Source: Tanypteryx hageni (taxonomy: Eukaryota > Arthropoda > Insecta > Odonata > Petaluridae). Taken from it: a stretch of DNA of 64,000 nt. A program made the translations under genes and the position numbers. The stretch spans positions 87,662,964 through 87,726,963 of the forward strand of contig CM054118.1 of assembly GCA_028673005.1 (NCBI GenBank). The letters are read 5' to 3'. The notes under the pieces were generated by a model that saw only the letters and a program-made list of their open reading frames with translations, had not been told where the DNA came from and made no database searches. Positions 10,931 to 23,100 of the stretch are shown piece by piece (position 1 is the stretch's first letter; each line of letters begins with the position of its first letter).

Positions 10931-11445
10931 TCTTGTTTGATTAGGAAATCTTTCCTCATCTAGGGAAACCCCTATTGTTGCTGATTTAGCAAAATTACGT
11001 ATTATATCGCATTGGATTATAATATGACGAACGAGAAATATTTCGTGAATCAACGCCCGTGACCACCGATATGAAGGTTTAACATAGCAAAGAATGAATA
11101 CATGTATATAAATATGGAATCAAGATGCTCCATTTAAAATTACAAGTTTTACATTGAGTTCACCCTGGTCAAGTCAGTGTCACGCTTTCTCCGAGTAAGA
11201 TATCTTGATGGGATAGAGATCTCGGAACTAGAGAGAAACTTGTCGTGTGGGATAACGTCTGTAATCAAAGCCATTAGGCAAAACTAGAAAGACTACGAGC
11301 ATCACCCAAGTTCAATGCAAATAATGCAACCTAAATTAATGTAAATAAAATTAATTTAATGCATATATTATCTACATAAAAAATATTTATAAAAATTATT
11401 TTTATATCATCACTTGTTTTGTTCTTGCATTTTTATGGTATAATG

Positions 11446-11758
11446 CAGGATTGGGAAAACTACGGTCCGCGGGCCACATCAGGCCTGAGAGAGCATTTTC
11501 TGCGGCCTGCGATACTGTTATGAAAGCAAACCTGAAACAAAATTTAGATAATTTCATATTTTTTAGTTAAAACTAAAACCAGAATACCTCTAGTGCAGTT
11601 ATGAAGCTAAAGTATTATTAATTTATTATTAATTTATTTCACTAATAGGATCTTTCGCATTCTCTCAACTTCCGACATAGAACGTAATGTGGCCCGCCGA
11701 AGCATTTGCATCTTTTAATGCGGCTCGCCTAAGCAACTGCTGAAGCGGCCCACCCCTG
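11446..11758. mobile_element. hAT-type MITE
   Basis: The left end is CAGGATTGGGAAAACTACGG followed by TCCGCGGGCC. The right end, reverse-complemented, is CAGGGGTGGGCCGCTTCAGC. The phrase '(C)AAACTACGG(C)CCGCGGGCC' is typical of hAT non-autonomous elements. The flanking bases no longer match as an 8-bp duplication, so the copy is old. Non-coding. Confidence 0.65.
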
Positions 11759-11759
11759 T

Positions 11760-12750
11760 ACTAATAGCTCACACAATTTCATTTACGTTCTGGAAAGTCT
11801 GGCAACGTCGCGTCCCCGTGGATACCGCATCAAAATCTCCCTAAGTATCTGCTGAGAGAAAAGGGTTAAAAGTGCACTTGTTATATTTTTTGTATTTTTT
11901 AGCAGAAATGCATTTTGCTTCGTCTGTTTGCAAACGAAAATCGATAATTTATGCCTAGTTATGTTCAGACGTTGTTCTTTATATTTTTTTGTCTCAACTA
12001 CAAAAAAAGAAGTGTTGAGTTTTTCACGCTGGTATCGCTGTGGTCGTGCGTTTGGGTTACTGTTCCGAGGAGGAGGGGTGGAGGACGGAGGGGGGGTTCG
12101 ATGCCCTGATTGGCTGTCTATTTATGGAACACTTGCCACTTACCATTCAGACCACCGTCAAAGAAGTGGCGGATTGAAGAGGCATAGGTATCGCGTGGAA
12201 GACATCGGGAATGTGTGACCTCATTTACTGCATTGCAAACGTGACGGGGTGTCTAGCCAGAAACTTCTTAGCTATTAGATGAGTACTCTACTCCTATTAA
12301 ACATGTTTCGAAGCGTAAATGCGTGTCGTTATTGTTTGTGAAAACATTGCAATACATTGCCTGTTTTATAAATGCGTTTCGTGATATTTAGCATTGCTTT
12401 GTGTTAAGAAAACGATAAAAAATGTTTGTGGTGGAAATATCCGCCGATATTTTGAAATTGAACGGCATCAAACCGAGATTCGCGACTGTGAAGTGTTCCG
12501 CGTTTTTTAGAATATTTTTACTATAGTTTGTGACGTGATTAGGCGACGTCATTTAGGAAACTTGTCACAACTTGTCGTAATGGTAGTCCATGACAATTTT
12601 TTCCTTACATCATCATGTTCTTCGCTGTTGATGGCACATCAAGCCTCTTAATGTGCTGCGATACATGGTTTGTGATGCGAAAATGAGTTAGAAAATCTAC
12701 CGGTGCTAGAAATTCGAGCCAGTTAACCGCTATTTCGCGATATTTTTCAA
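11760..12750. other. No gene recognised
   Basis: A GC-richer patch at 12,040-12,210 supports a 96-residue plus-strand ORF (11,928-12,218) with no recognisable domain. The rest is AT-rich. Confidence 0.4.
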
Positions 12751-12753
12751 CTA

Positions 12754-13432
12754 CAGTGCAACCTCTATAATCCGAACCCACGGTAATTCGAACTCTCAGT
12801 AATCCGAACTGTTTATTAACAGCAGGTTTAAAGTGTCGGTCAAGAGAAGCGAGCGTCGGAAAGTGAAATTTGAAGCTTTTATTTTGTAACAAAGTCGGGC
12901 AAAAATGTCCACTACCAACGCCTCTTGCGGCTGAATAGGTGATTCTTTGAAACACTGCTTTAAAAGGAATGGGCGATATAAGAGCACGGCCGCCCGCGCA
13001 GACATCGCTCGTTCCTACTGCCGCGACCCAGTATGCAGTACAATTTTCCCGTCCATCAACGCGGATCTCTCCCAGTCATTTTAGTACATTAATTGATGTT
13101 TTATTTACAGAAATTTAATACATAATACATTTTTTCTCGTTAATTTACATTAATATTGATTTTTACTGTTTTTCTGTTAGCTAGTTAGTTTCGTCAGCTG
13201 CGTGAGCAGGCATATAAGAACCTAGTGAAAGGAATAAAATAAAAAATATGGATGATTATATACTTTAACATGTATGTATACGTACATTTTCAGTTTTTAC
13301 TGAGGAAATGTACCTACTATACATTATAATAAATATTTTTTCTTAAAAGCGTGGTCATTTCAGCAATCTGAACACCTCGGTAATCCGAACACGCTCTTGC
13401 ATTAATTAGTTCTGGTTATAGAGGTTGCACTG
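12754..13432. mobile_element. Non-autonomous pogo/Tigger-like DNA transposon
   Basis: The left end CAGTGCAACCTCTATAATCC and the right end, reverse-complemented, CAGTGCAACCTCTATAACCA are flanked by TA on both sides (12,752-12,753 and 13,433-13,434). CAGT..AACCTC.ATAA is the classic pogo/Tigger terminal pattern. The subterminal phrase GGTAATCCGAAC recurs near both ends. The interior is AT-rich and has no transposase. Confidence 0.85.
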
Positions 13433-13439
13433 TATGTTG

Positions 13440-14370
13440 GGCTTGTATCATAGAGACGGTATTACCATGGCAATCAACTAAGTGTTTGCGCGTGTGGTAG
13501 ATAACGGTTGCGCACGTAATTACCAGCAGTATTCGAGCAATCTACGATTATTAGGAGGTTGTAGGTACATGCTTTCCACGCCAAGTATTGCTTTTAAGAA
13601 ACTGGGAAATTTGACGGTATTTTTTAGGCTTTGCAGCAGGTGCTGGTTGGGAGAGGTATACGTAGCGTATGGGACATAAGAAGCGAATAAGTCCCGTTGA
13701 AAGCCAACGATGGCGTATGACAGGGGGTGATCTTGTAACATTACTTACATTAAGTGAAATATCTGTCGGCCATTTTTATAGAGAAGGGATAAATTGCCAG
13801 TGATAGCTGTCTTTCCTGAAGATTGTTTCTACGCCTTATATATTACTATAAAAGTCAGTTGTGTCCATAATTCTTCGTGAGTGGCTCATTTTTAATCATG
13901 TCTTCACAATTGCTTTTGATTGGATACAAATAAATTAATCTGTGAATATTATGAAATTACTTCTGAAACTATTAAGTTGTTTCTCGGGATTTTCTAAATT
14001 TAGCAATTTAATGTGTGAAATATATAATGCTCTTCCGTTTCTATTCACGTTAGTATTGCTAAAAATTTTCGATAATCGTTATCCATCTATTTCGAAGCTG
14101 TTTTGAAGTTTAAGCAATACTTCGATTACGATAAATATTTCGACGGTAAGAAGAATAAATAAATATTCGTTTATTCATTGATATTGCTGTGTTAATAAAG
14201 TCAGATATGGAGATTAAAATTGTTCAATTTTTTAATGTCTTTGAGGACATTGTCTACCAAAGCTGTTTTTAATCTTTGAGTAAAAGCAGGAAAATAAAAA
14301 TTATATAAATTTATTTTAATGGAATCACGCTTTATACCTATGCAATAACAACTAAAAAATAAATATAAAA
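13440..14370. other. No gene recognised
   Basis: AT-rich sequence, no supported ORF or repeat ends. Confidence 0.5.
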
Positions 14371-14384
14371 TTAAAATAATTAAA

Positions 14385-14650
14385 TGTTCCAGAAAGTGAA
14401 AATAGTTTTTGGCATATAAAAGTTGTATAGCATAATGTTTAACGAATAAATATTTATTAATATTGCCTTGCCACGCAACTTATATTTGTCCATAACTATT
14501 TTTACTTTCTGGAAAATTCAATTATTTGAATTTTATAATTATTGTGTACTTTTTAGTACACATAAAAGTTGATTTCATTATTTTTAATTTAAATTTTATT
14601 TTAACTTTATATTTAATTCATGCATACCCGTCATTTTTTACGGGAAATTA
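14385..14650. repeat. Dispersed hairpin-type repeat
   Basis: TTCCAGAAAGTGAAAATAGT near the left and ACTATTTTTACTTTCTGGAA about 120 bp later form an inverted pair. A related inverted pair is at 38,344-38,460 and the right half recurs at 6400-6545. Non-coding. Confidence 0.5.
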
Positions 14651-14911
14651 CGCTAGTAATTTACGAATGAGTACTGAAAAAAATTGAAAAAAGCATTTGC
14701 ATCAGGTATCGTCAATAGCCGCAACAAGGGTATGAAAAATCAGATGCGTAACTCTGTTAAATGCAGCCATGTTCAGTTGCAATTCACTGAAAGTAAATTC
14801 TAATAATATAATTGTACTTTCGTTGTTTTTATGTGTGCGCGGAATTGGAGGGAGAACGGACTTGCATCTGGGTGTCCATTGAGGGTGAGCGTGGCGAAGG
14901 GGGTAAGGGGC

Positions 14912-14976
14912 GTGCGGATTTGAAAGGGAATATATTTTAACCTTGTGCGGATTTGAAAGGGAATATATTTTAACCT
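14912..14976 (+). repeat. Tandem duplication, 33-bp period
   Basis: Two perfect 32-bp copies beginning GTGCGGATTTGAAAGGGAAT are separated by one base. The copies are at 14,912-14,943 and 14,945-14,976. Confidence 0.9.
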
Positions 14977-15439
14977 AAGGGAACGGATAGTTTATTGCCA
15001 AAGCAAGGGAGAGGTGTTTAGCTTGGGTTAAAAACCCCCAAGATTTTCTCTAAGAAATCAACAACAAAAATACCGGCACACCCGTTCCTTTAGAAGCTAC
15101 TTTTGGTCATTTAACATTGAAGATGGCTGCATTGTAGCCGAAATGCGCACCTGCTTGTTCATAACTTTGTTGTGGCTATTGGAGATATCTGTAATAAATG
15201 CCTAATTTTCAATTTTTTAAAATGTTTATTTATTACTTACTACCAACCTTCTTAAACGGATTTAGTTTATAAATCAATTTGTGCATTTTTGTTAAAATAA
15301 ATAATAATAATTTTAAAAATATGCTTTTCTCATAAATACATTTATGTAAATTTATTAACTTAATATTTTGCGGATTTTTGGATAGGACCTTTAGATTCAG
15401 ATTCAGCTCATTTCTCAAGTTTTTTTTACTTCATCTGTA

Positions 15440-15990
15440 GTGTCACCTCTGTACGCACCCAATACTAACCGGTCACGGTGTCTCAGTAATACGCTGGGTG
15501 CCGGTTCCAAACTACCTTCACCCAACCCTTCATTAGCTCGTTCGGCATGCATTCATTTTCTAGACAACGGAAAATTACACCAGAGGAAAGCTTCTTCTTC
15601 GGTAATTTTTTTCGTTTTAGGATTACGTAGGGTGGAAGTTTGAGGCCATCAGCTAAGACTGTAAGCATAACTGTAGCTTCTCGTAACCAATTGACTTGAC
15701 AACAACGGGTTTGCAACCATTACTTTCAATGGTTCTTCCACAAGGCATGTCAAAGTACACAGTTGTTTCATCATACTACCCATCTTCACCGATAAATAAT
15801 AGTGGCTCTCACGGAGATTGGTAATACATCTCTTCAAAACCACTTGGTAGTCTCTGTGCCAGCGAAGTGCGCCGACGAAGCGAAAAGCCATTGAGTTTCA
15901 TCATTCGTTAGACCCACTGACTCTGAATAATGACCTAGATATTAGTTTCTTCAGCATAGGTACTTGATAACCAGTAATTTAAAATTAGTA
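15440..15990 (-). pseudogene. pogo/Tigger-family transposase fragment (DDE_1 domain)
   Basis: Minus-strand frames in succession give DETTVYFDMPCGRTIES (first catalytic Asp region), then VVVKSIGYEK, then in another frame LADGLKLPPYVILKRKKLPK and GVIFRCLENECMPNELM followed by VVWNRHP. This order and wording match the catalytic core of pogo/Tigger transposases ('MDETPVYFDM', 'ADGTKLPPMVIFKRK', 'W(L/M)..VW.RRP'). Several frameshifts and stops break it, and the later catalytic residues are not visible. No TIRs could be tied to it. Not functional. Confidence 0.75.
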
Positions 15991-15999
15991 TCGCACGAT

Positions 16000-17230
16000 C
16001 TCCGAGTGCTTTTGTTGAATGGCGAGGAAGAAGTCCCTCTAACCTAAACGTGATCACCCACCTTAACAAAAACGTCTCGTTAAATATTAACAGCTGCCTT
16101 CCGCGAAATATGTATTATGAACTAAAATAAACTATATAAGAATTAACATAACTATCTATTACCACAATTCTAATCTACATTACAAAATGTTACAATTAAT
16201 TTTCAAGGCAGTAAAAACCGAGAAGTCTTTCCACCAAGAAATTACACGTGCTAATGGCCCGCCACCTATGGACTCGTTAATGCGTAGAGGCTACGCTTGG
16301 GAGGAAAAAACGTAATTTCATTTCGAGCACGAATTTAAGCCGAAGTGCGATTTCTTCTCGTCATGTTTTGGAAAAATCGGGAAGAAAAAGTATACCCCAT
16401 ATATGGAATATACGAAGATTCGAATGTCGTTATTTATGGGAAATACGTACGAAACGGCATCGAAAGATTTGGCGATTCTCGAATTTTTATCTGAGAAACT
16501 ATAAGTCGTAGTTATGTGGTCCCGCGGACTTATTTGTGGTAAATGTAGCCCTTGATTCGAATAATGTTTTCAAACTACACCTAATGGATCGTATAAGAGC
16601 GTGGGAGAGCAAAATATGGACTTTTAATTGTTGTAGCGATCGATACACAAAAAGATGCGATTTTCTCGAATTTTTATTTTGGAAACTGTCGTAATTATGT
16701 GGTTCTGCTGATTTTTTTGTGGTAAATGGTGTCCTTTATCCGAATTGATTTTTTTCTGTGTGCCTCACAGATCACACAAGAGGTAGGGAGAGAAAAATAT
16801 GGTATTCTTGCTTGACGGATGCCATTTAACGAGATACGAGTATAAGTTTGTTTAAGTGCTTATATAAAGTGGAAGTCCTAATTGACCGACGCAGTTCAAA
16901 ATCATAATTCGGCGATAAATTTTAATAAGGGTCACTAATACTCAATTTAATAAAAACTCCGCTCAGTAGTCTCGGAAATGACGCAAACCGACGGACGGAG
17001 GCGACGCGCCCATAAGTCCTTTTTTTATGGCGACACCCTGTGCGCGCAATGAAAATATTGTGACCCCCCCCCCCCCCAAATTTTCTATTTGTAAAAAGTA
17101 TGTGAGAAATATGGATAGTTTAGGACGTTAGGTGATATACTAAAATGCATAAAGTACAAGATATACTTTTTATGTATAATGATTTTAATGAGATGCGAGT
17201 GCTTGGCCGTAGTTACAAATTTCCTTTATG
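16000..17230. other. No gene; two degenerate tandem units of about 190 bp
   Basis: The units at about 16,447-16,630 and 16,640-16,815 share TTCTCGAATTTTTAT, GTAATTATGTGGT, TTTGTGGTAAATG and a later GAAAAATATGG. A poly(C) run lies at about 17,064-17,077. No ORF is supported. Confidence 0.5.
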
Positions 17231-17239
17231 TTCGGGTGG

Positions 17240-18600
17240 ATTTAAGACGCGCTCTCGCGCATCTCTTCACCTAACATTTTCAAGCTTCCTCGTTTCGTTG
17301 TTTTAATATTTGCCATGACAGAAAATCCTACTTCGCAAGTTAAAACTGTAGAAAATAGCAGTAAAATTTTCAGAGCATTTTTTAGCTAAATTAGGATAAT
17401 CCTCTTGAATTGTAATCCAAAAACTAAGTCGCTTTCCCGATATTTCAGCTTCGAACAACAATTAATTTTCAATTCTGCAAACTCTTCTTCTTCAGAAATA
17501 AAACTTCTTTTGAATTTTGGTTGAAACAAACGGATTACCTGTCTAATCATATTATACGGTTATCAGAAATGGAAAATATCGATTTATTTTATCTTCCAAA
17601 GATGTCAAATGGTCACAAATCAAGTCTTTAATTTCAAATTTTTGGCTACATTCCGATGTTTTTTTAAACTTAGAATTTTCCTTCGCTTGATTTTCTAATC
17701 CAAATGTTTATTTTTTGTTTTAATGCTGCAATTTTATCCGTCGATGTTAAAATATTTTCTCTTCTTCCTTGCATTTTAGTATTTACCTTATTTAAATGTT
17801 CGAGTATATCTGACAGTATGCCAATTTTGCGCACCAAATCTCATTTTCCAATAAATCACAAATCTGTCTTTTATTTTCGCGCTGAAACAAATCCAGCATT
17901 GCATTTTTCAGTTCATACACCCGGCTTAGCACTCGATCTCATGAAAGCCATCGTATTTGTGCGTGAAAAATAAGGTTTTTGTGTTAAACCCCATCTCTTC
18001 ACAAATTTGAGCAAATACACGCTACTTTAGAGGCCTACTTTTAATAAAATTAACCACTAGAACAGTCTTGTCCAAAACTGATTTTAAATCCTTCCCGATG
18101 GTTTTTGCAACCAGAGGCTCGCGGTGCAAAAAATAATGTTATTATTTTCCCATTTTGTTTTTTCGCTAATGAAACAAAACCTTTTACGACTCCCGTCATA
18201 GCCGGTGCACAATGAGTACAAATGCCGACACAGTTCATCCATGATAAATTCATAGATATCATGCAGTCATTTAAGTTTTGAAAAATGTCTTCCCCTTCTG
18301 TGGTCCTTGGCAATTCTCGGAAGCAGAAAAATTGTTCCACTTTGGCATAGGACTGCTTTCATCACCACACCATATAAATTCCATTTCCAAATATTTTTCA
18401 CCCTACAATCGGATTTTCACTTCTTTACCACGACTGTTACTACTTGATGAAGAAGACCAATCCATACGACACTCTTGAAAATTTCCAGCATTTGGTAATC
18501 CTTCATTTTCACTGTCAATATTTTTTCTTTTATACCGTATACGAGAAAGTAAAAAATCGCATTGAAATAATTTGTCCCGATTAAAAATATACACCAAGAA
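17240..18600 (-). pseudogene. hAT-superfamily transposase pseudogene (ZBED5/SCAND3-like)
   Basis: The minus-strand peptide at 18,050-18,340 contains FCFRELPRTTEGEDIF, then NLSWMNCVGICTHCAPAMTG and FVSLAKK. These match the 'ELP..T.GEDIF', 'L.W..CVGVCTDGAPAMTG' region of ZBED5/SCAND3-type hAT transposases. The usual DGAPAMTG is HCAPAMTG here, so a conserved Asp is lost. Further downstream the broken frames give FWITIQEDYPNLAKK near 17,350-17,400, the start of the hAT C-terminal dimerisation domain, followed by a decayed 'F S' region. Many stops. A BED zinc finger is not seen. Confidence 0.75.
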
Positions 18601-19094
18601 AGATTAGAACTCGTGAAGAGAGAGGGAGAGTCGATAATTAATGCCGAAATAAAGAATAAACTACCTCTGCCGAAATTTGTTCCACATAAACTATTGGTGA
18701 CGACAGTTTGGTTCTCTAAGCATATTTAGACTTTCGACATATCGCAGCGATATTTCGAGGACGAGTAAATGAGATAGCGTATGTGTGCGATCCTTACTAT
18801 CAACAGAATATCCCCGAGGAAGAATTCTTTTCCATCGTAGTTTTCACAACAAGAAGGAAGGTCCGGGTTTTCTTCAACGGCTGCCAAGCGACGGAGACAC
18901 TTGTTGACGAACACTGGAGACGGGAAACAAAACACAATCTCTCTCTCTCTGCCTGTTCACCTCCCCTTCACGGGGAAGGGGAGAGGGCATGGCCAAAGCG
19001 GGCCCATATTTTATACGTGAGGCCCTTAAATTTTTTTCCGGGATTTCAATTTCGTTTTGACGGGGAGGCCCACACATTTTCCGGTACGCCACTG
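18600..19094. mobile_element. Probable hAT element end (single terminus)
   Basis: The right boundary, reverse-complemented from 19,094, reads CAGTGGCGTACCGGAAAATG followed by TGTGGGCC, a typical hAT terminus. I could not find the matching left end. The interior has a GAGGGAGAG stretch and a 113-residue ORF without recognisable domains. Confidence 0.4.
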
Positions 19095-19099
19095 CTCTT

Positions 19100-19799
19100 A
19101 GCGATTGACTTTGGGCCTTATTAGTAGTCACTGCAGAAGAAACCATAACCGGAAATTGAAGGCGTTTGATTTCAAAAGAGTAATAGCAGGAAATAATAGG
19201 GATACGTGGTATTAAAACACTCTGTCCTTTTGCATATCAATGCTACATTTCAATTTTCGTTAACAACGGCGATATAAATATCGATCAATTATTCTGATAT
19301 AGTGTTTTTTAATAGACGAAACTCAAGATAGTATAGCATTTCACGCCATCTTCTTTATAAATAGACAATAAATAAACGTTCTCTCCTTCTATATGCATTT
19401 CGGATTACGCTATTGTCTTAAATTGACAACGGGTTGCCATGGGAACGATAAAATTTGTATTAAAAATTTCAAATTTTGGGTTTAAACGTTTAATTTTCGT
19501 AAAATTCTTTCCGTATTTAAAAATTTCGCAGTAAGAAAACGAAACTTCAAAGTTTTCTCCGTTCCAGGATGCGTCTCGAATTCATGCTGTTATTGAACAC
19601 TAGCTAATCACCAGGGCATTGCCCCGGGTTTAGAGTTTCGATTTTTCCATGCACATTTCACTCGCTAATACTTTCATTCAAGGCACTCTCAACATAGGTG
19701 ACAAATATTCCCCCTCAATTGGTACGGTGCCGCTCTCCTATACTAATAATATCGTTGTTTGAAATCAAGCATAAAATTTAATGAGATAAGACATATAAG

Positions 19800-19800
<1 letters not shown>
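19100..19800. other. No gene recognised
   Basis: AT-rich sequence with no supported feature. Confidence 0.5.
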
Positions 19801-19907
<107 letters not shown>

Positions 19908-20281
19908 CATTCATTCGTGTTCTGTCTTGCGACAGGTCCTACCAATTAATTAATTAATTGGTTTTGACTAGGGAATATACATACACGGTGTGGTGGTTTC
20001 CCGTTGCCTTCCACACCGGACTCGCACACAGAAGGGAGGAGGGAAACCCGGTGCCGGCATTTGCCTGCTCTTACGAAGAACACCAGGGGGGCCAACGGCT
20101 TAACGTCCCTTCCGAAGGACGGAACAGCTGAATTTGCGCGGTCTCCTCATACCACGCAAACAGGGGGCCGGGCGACCTTGAGAAAAAATCCTACTCGCGC
20201 AGGATTCGTACCCGATGACTTTTTCAAGCATCGGGCGAGTAGCAGTCAGCGTCCTAACCACTACACCACCGGCACCCCCTA
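19908..20281 (-). mobile_element. tRNA-derived SINE
   Basis: On the minus strand the 5' end gives TGGTGTAGTGGTTAGGACGC (A-box-like, about 20,249-20,268) and then GGGTACGAATCC (B-box-like, 20,202-20,213), spaced as in a tRNA head. The body contains GGAAGGGACGTTAAGCCGTT and GGAAGGCAACGGGAAACCAC. The element ends with GACAGAACACGAATGAATGA and runs into a (TA)n tail. An internal RNA polymerase III promoter plus a simple-repeat tail is the SINE plan. The ACGGGAAACCAC phrase also occurs in the RTE-like LINE 5' region near 55,740, so the body may be LINE-related. The plus-strand ORF over it is a shadow. Confidence 0.8.
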
Positions 20282-20294
20282 AATAAATAAATAA

Positions 20295-20370
<76 letters not shown>
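20282..20370. repeat. (AAAT)n-(TA)n microsatellite
   Basis: Short AAAT repeats are followed by about 70 bp of alternating TA. Confidence 0.95.
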
Positions 20371-20371
<1 letters not shown>

Positions 20372-20562
20372 CTCAACCTCCGCTAACCCTATTAGCCCCT
20401 TTACAATGTCTCCTTGTTACTTTGTAACTATTCGCACTCTACCTCATCACACTCCCTCCTTATTGACTATCCACCCTTCCTACTCCCCGCCTCCTCCGAT
20501 CATCAACCTCTCCACATCACCCTGTTATTCCCCGCTCAGTGTGTCACTCTCATTTACTCTAT

Positions 20563-20596
20563 CGCTGAAGAAGGGCATAGACCCGATAAGCTTGCG
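20563..20596 (+). ncRNA. Hammerhead-like motif, weak
   Basis: CTGAAGA, one extra A, a GGG...CCC stem, then GATAAGCTTGCG. The order resembles the two motifs near 10 kb, with AGCT as palindromic stem III and CTT/GCG at the cut. The GAAA box is interrupted (GATAA), and stem I pairs only if the core C is used. Probably a relic of the same kind of element. Confidence 0.3.
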
Positions 20597-20743
20597 TGTT
20601 TTTTGTTTTTGTGTTCGTGTGTTCAACGTGTCTCTTCGACACCCCCAGCAGCCTGCCAACTTGGTCTCCGACTTGGTAAGTGTCCGCTGGGCTTCCTTCA
20701 ACACCTTGTTGCCACCCTCATCACTACCTTTTCATTTCCTTAA

Positions 20744-20746
<3 letters not shown>

Positions 20747-20787
<41 letters not shown>
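20747..20787. repeat. (TA)n microsatellite
   Basis: About 40 bp of alternating TA. The 192-residue ORF spanning 20,367-20,945 reads through it and has no domain. Confidence 0.9.
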
Positions 20788-20789
<2 letters not shown>

Positions 20790-21059
20790 TCGTATCATTT
20801 TCAGAGCTACGACAACACACAGGTACTGACATCTCACAAAATAAAACAATTTTTGAATAGCCCCAAAGTGCTGAAATCCAAAATTCGGCACCGTATGAAG
20901 ATTGACAAAATGACAAACGTTTATGTTTTTAAACTATTTAAATAGCTCTCTGATGGCTTCCAGTACCTTTTTAAACACGAACTAATTATATATGAATTCA
21001 AATTTTGATATTTGACTAAGAATATTCAAAATAAATTGTGTAATTCTACCTAAAATCAA

Positions 21060-21470
21060 CACGGGCCTCTAGATAGGGTATGATTTATATGGAATCTCTC
21101 CCCCATCAAATCAAAATTCTGGTTCCGAGGCGCACATACTCAAGGATACTAAAGTAGTATGTGTACAAATTTTTAAGTCTCTGAGTTTCCTGGTTTTCGA
21201 GAAATGCTGTAGGTATGATTTATATGGCACCTCCCTCTTCCCTAAAAATAATCAAAATTCTGGTCCCCAGGTGCACATCGTATAGGTCACTTTTGTAGGT
21301 GTACCAAGTTTTATGTCTGTAAGATTCTTTGCTTCGAGAAATGCTGTCCACACACACGCACACACACACACGGAAACACACGCACGGACACATGCCGCAT
21401 TTTGTTATCTAATCTAATGCATATATTAAAGAGAATTCTGTCTTTCTTTCTGTGTGTTTGCACAGTTGCA
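21060..21470 (-). repeat. Dispersed repeat with about 140-bp subunits and (CA)n
   Basis: Two subunits share GGTATGATTTATATGG, CAAAATTCTGGT and TTCGAGAAATGCTGT. The same family, in opposite orientation, lies at 5940-6130 (GGACAGCATATCTGAAAATC, GTGCACCTAGGGGCCAGAAT). A CA-rich microsatellite is at about 21,352-21,392. Non-coding. Confidence 0.6.
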
Positions 21471-21489
21471 GCACATTTTTCATTTGCAT

Positions 21490-21740
21490 TTTAAAATCAC
21501 TTAGAATTGCAATATGAATACGGGACTTGCACCAAACGACGCATAAAAGAACAGATATTCATTTTCCAGCCATCGATTTTCGAATACGCGTCGAATCGTT
21601 CCACAAATTTGTTATTAACACGAAAATTTGGCTAAATTTTATACGAAAACATTTTGTCGTCAAGGGTGACGGCAGTGTTGCTGATCTAACAAAATCACGT
21701 CTATATCTAAAAGTAATGACATGAACTTTGATATTGTATT
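21490..21740. repeat. Dispersed repeat shared with about 8985 and 37,180
   Basis: The shared phrases are CACTTAGAATTG, GGGACTTGCACCAAACGACG and ATCGATTTTCGAATACGCGT. Related wording is at 8990-9065 and 37,175-37,330. No coding capacity is supported. Confidence 0.5.
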
Positions 21741-22154
21741 TGAAATTGATTGTGAAAATTATTCTTATATATTTTAAATGCATTTTAAGCGAAAGAGAAG
21801 TAATGATGGCTTATTTGAACAATAAGTTTGTTTACTGCAGTGCCATTTCTAAGGCGTGGAAGAAATGCGAATGAACATACGACCGCTAATTTTTTTATTA
21901 GCTTTTTGTTTTGTTTAACTTGACTGCGAAAGAACTTAGAAAGTAGCTTTTTTAATCTACACATTTTTATAATCCCTATAAATGCACTGGCCATGCGTCA
22001 AATATCTTCCTTAATTATCGAAAGAAATTAATAATAATCATTGTCAATATAATAATTTGCTTTAAACTGCCAATAAAATTTGCAAACGAAAAGGTTTTAT
22101 CAATGTATGCGTGAATTGAAATGTTGAGTTGTCCGTCATTACAGTTAGTGATTG

Positions 22155-22310
22155 TGATCGTGAATTCTCGTTTCGAGAATTCTCGAGAAATTCACTTTTT
22201 TCAAAGTTCTCATTTCTCGAGAATTTTTTTTCTCCAAATTTCGAGAATCTCGAGACTCGAAAAAAATTTCTCGAGATTCTCGAAAAATTTTTTCGTTTTA
22301 AACCATGAAG
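22155..22310. repeat. Cluster of TCTCGAGA-type palindromes
   Basis: Repeated overlapping palindromic words (GAATTCTCGAGAAATTC, TTCTCGAGAATTTT, CGAGAATCTCGAGACTCG, TTCTCGAGATTCTCGAAAAA) make a strongly self-complementary block of about 150 bp in AT-rich surroundings. No gene. Confidence 0.7.
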
Positions 22311-22930
22311 CATTTTCAATCTATTTTCCGTAGGATGTCTGTTTGTGTGACCTCTTTTGTGATAAGTTTATAATGACGTAGCAGTACAATCTCTAGCAGT
22401 TTTATATTTTCACAATCTCACAGCTTCGTTTGTTTTGCGGTCAGATTCTTTACTTATCTGACGCCATTCTCGGCGTTGTTATTACGTTGTTTATACACAT
22501 CGATTCTTTGTGTCTGTTGCAAACAGAATATAGCTCACCATTTGGTCACGTCTCCTCATTCTATTCGACGCGATTTTGCGAAAATGGGCGGCGAGATATC
22601 ACCCGTCTCTTCCCAACAACAAACTCAATTCATCTGTTTTCACCCTACTATGGACGCTCGCCTTCCACGAATTTAACAATTGGAACCTTTGATTCTTCTT
22701 AAGGCGTCTATTTTCCCCGATAAAACTCTCCCTCAATTAAGACCTAGTCATTATCTGAGGGACATGGTTGAAAATTTTAATCAAAGAGCTATGAGCTCAC
22801 GACCAATGTTTTGCTTACAGAGAGTGTAAATAGACTTGCTATGAACAAGTCGCTCATATTTCATACAGACAATGCTGTTTCTCTTATGAGATTTCGGGCT
22901 CTTTGGCCAGGGATGAGACACAAGAATACG
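22310..22930. other. No gene recognised
   Basis: Short overlapping plus-strand ORFs (22,430-22,702; 22,476-22,676) show no domain or recognisable similarity. Confidence 0.4.
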
Positions 22931-22933
22931 ATA

Positions 22934-22990
22934 CAGTGAAACGTGTAAAAGGCGGAATCTGTATAAGGCGGATACCTACCAAAGCCGGGA
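22934..22990. mobile_element. pogo/Tigger-like terminal fragment
   Basis: TA-CAGTGAAACGTGTAAAAGGC followed by GGAATCTGTATAAGGCGGA resembles a pogo/Tigger terminus with its subterminal repeats. It stops next to the 3' end of the LINE that begins at about 23,020, so the LINE may have landed in or beside it. Confidence 0.4.
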
Positions 22991-23100
22991 GTCTAGAATG
23001 CGTACTGCATGATGATCTACATCTACACTATACAATGCAAGTCACCTTTTTGGTGGATGGCAGGGGGTGCAGTGCACCAAAGGTCCATAGTTTTCCTACG

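Noticed and set aside
20367..20945. 192-residue plus-strand ORF
   Set aside because: Begins in one microsatellite and reads through another; no domain or biased codon use.
22155..22310. Heat-shock element array
   Set aside because: GAA/TTC words are present but the spacing (TTC-4-GAA or GAATTC) does not match nGAAnnTTCn, and there is no gene beside it.
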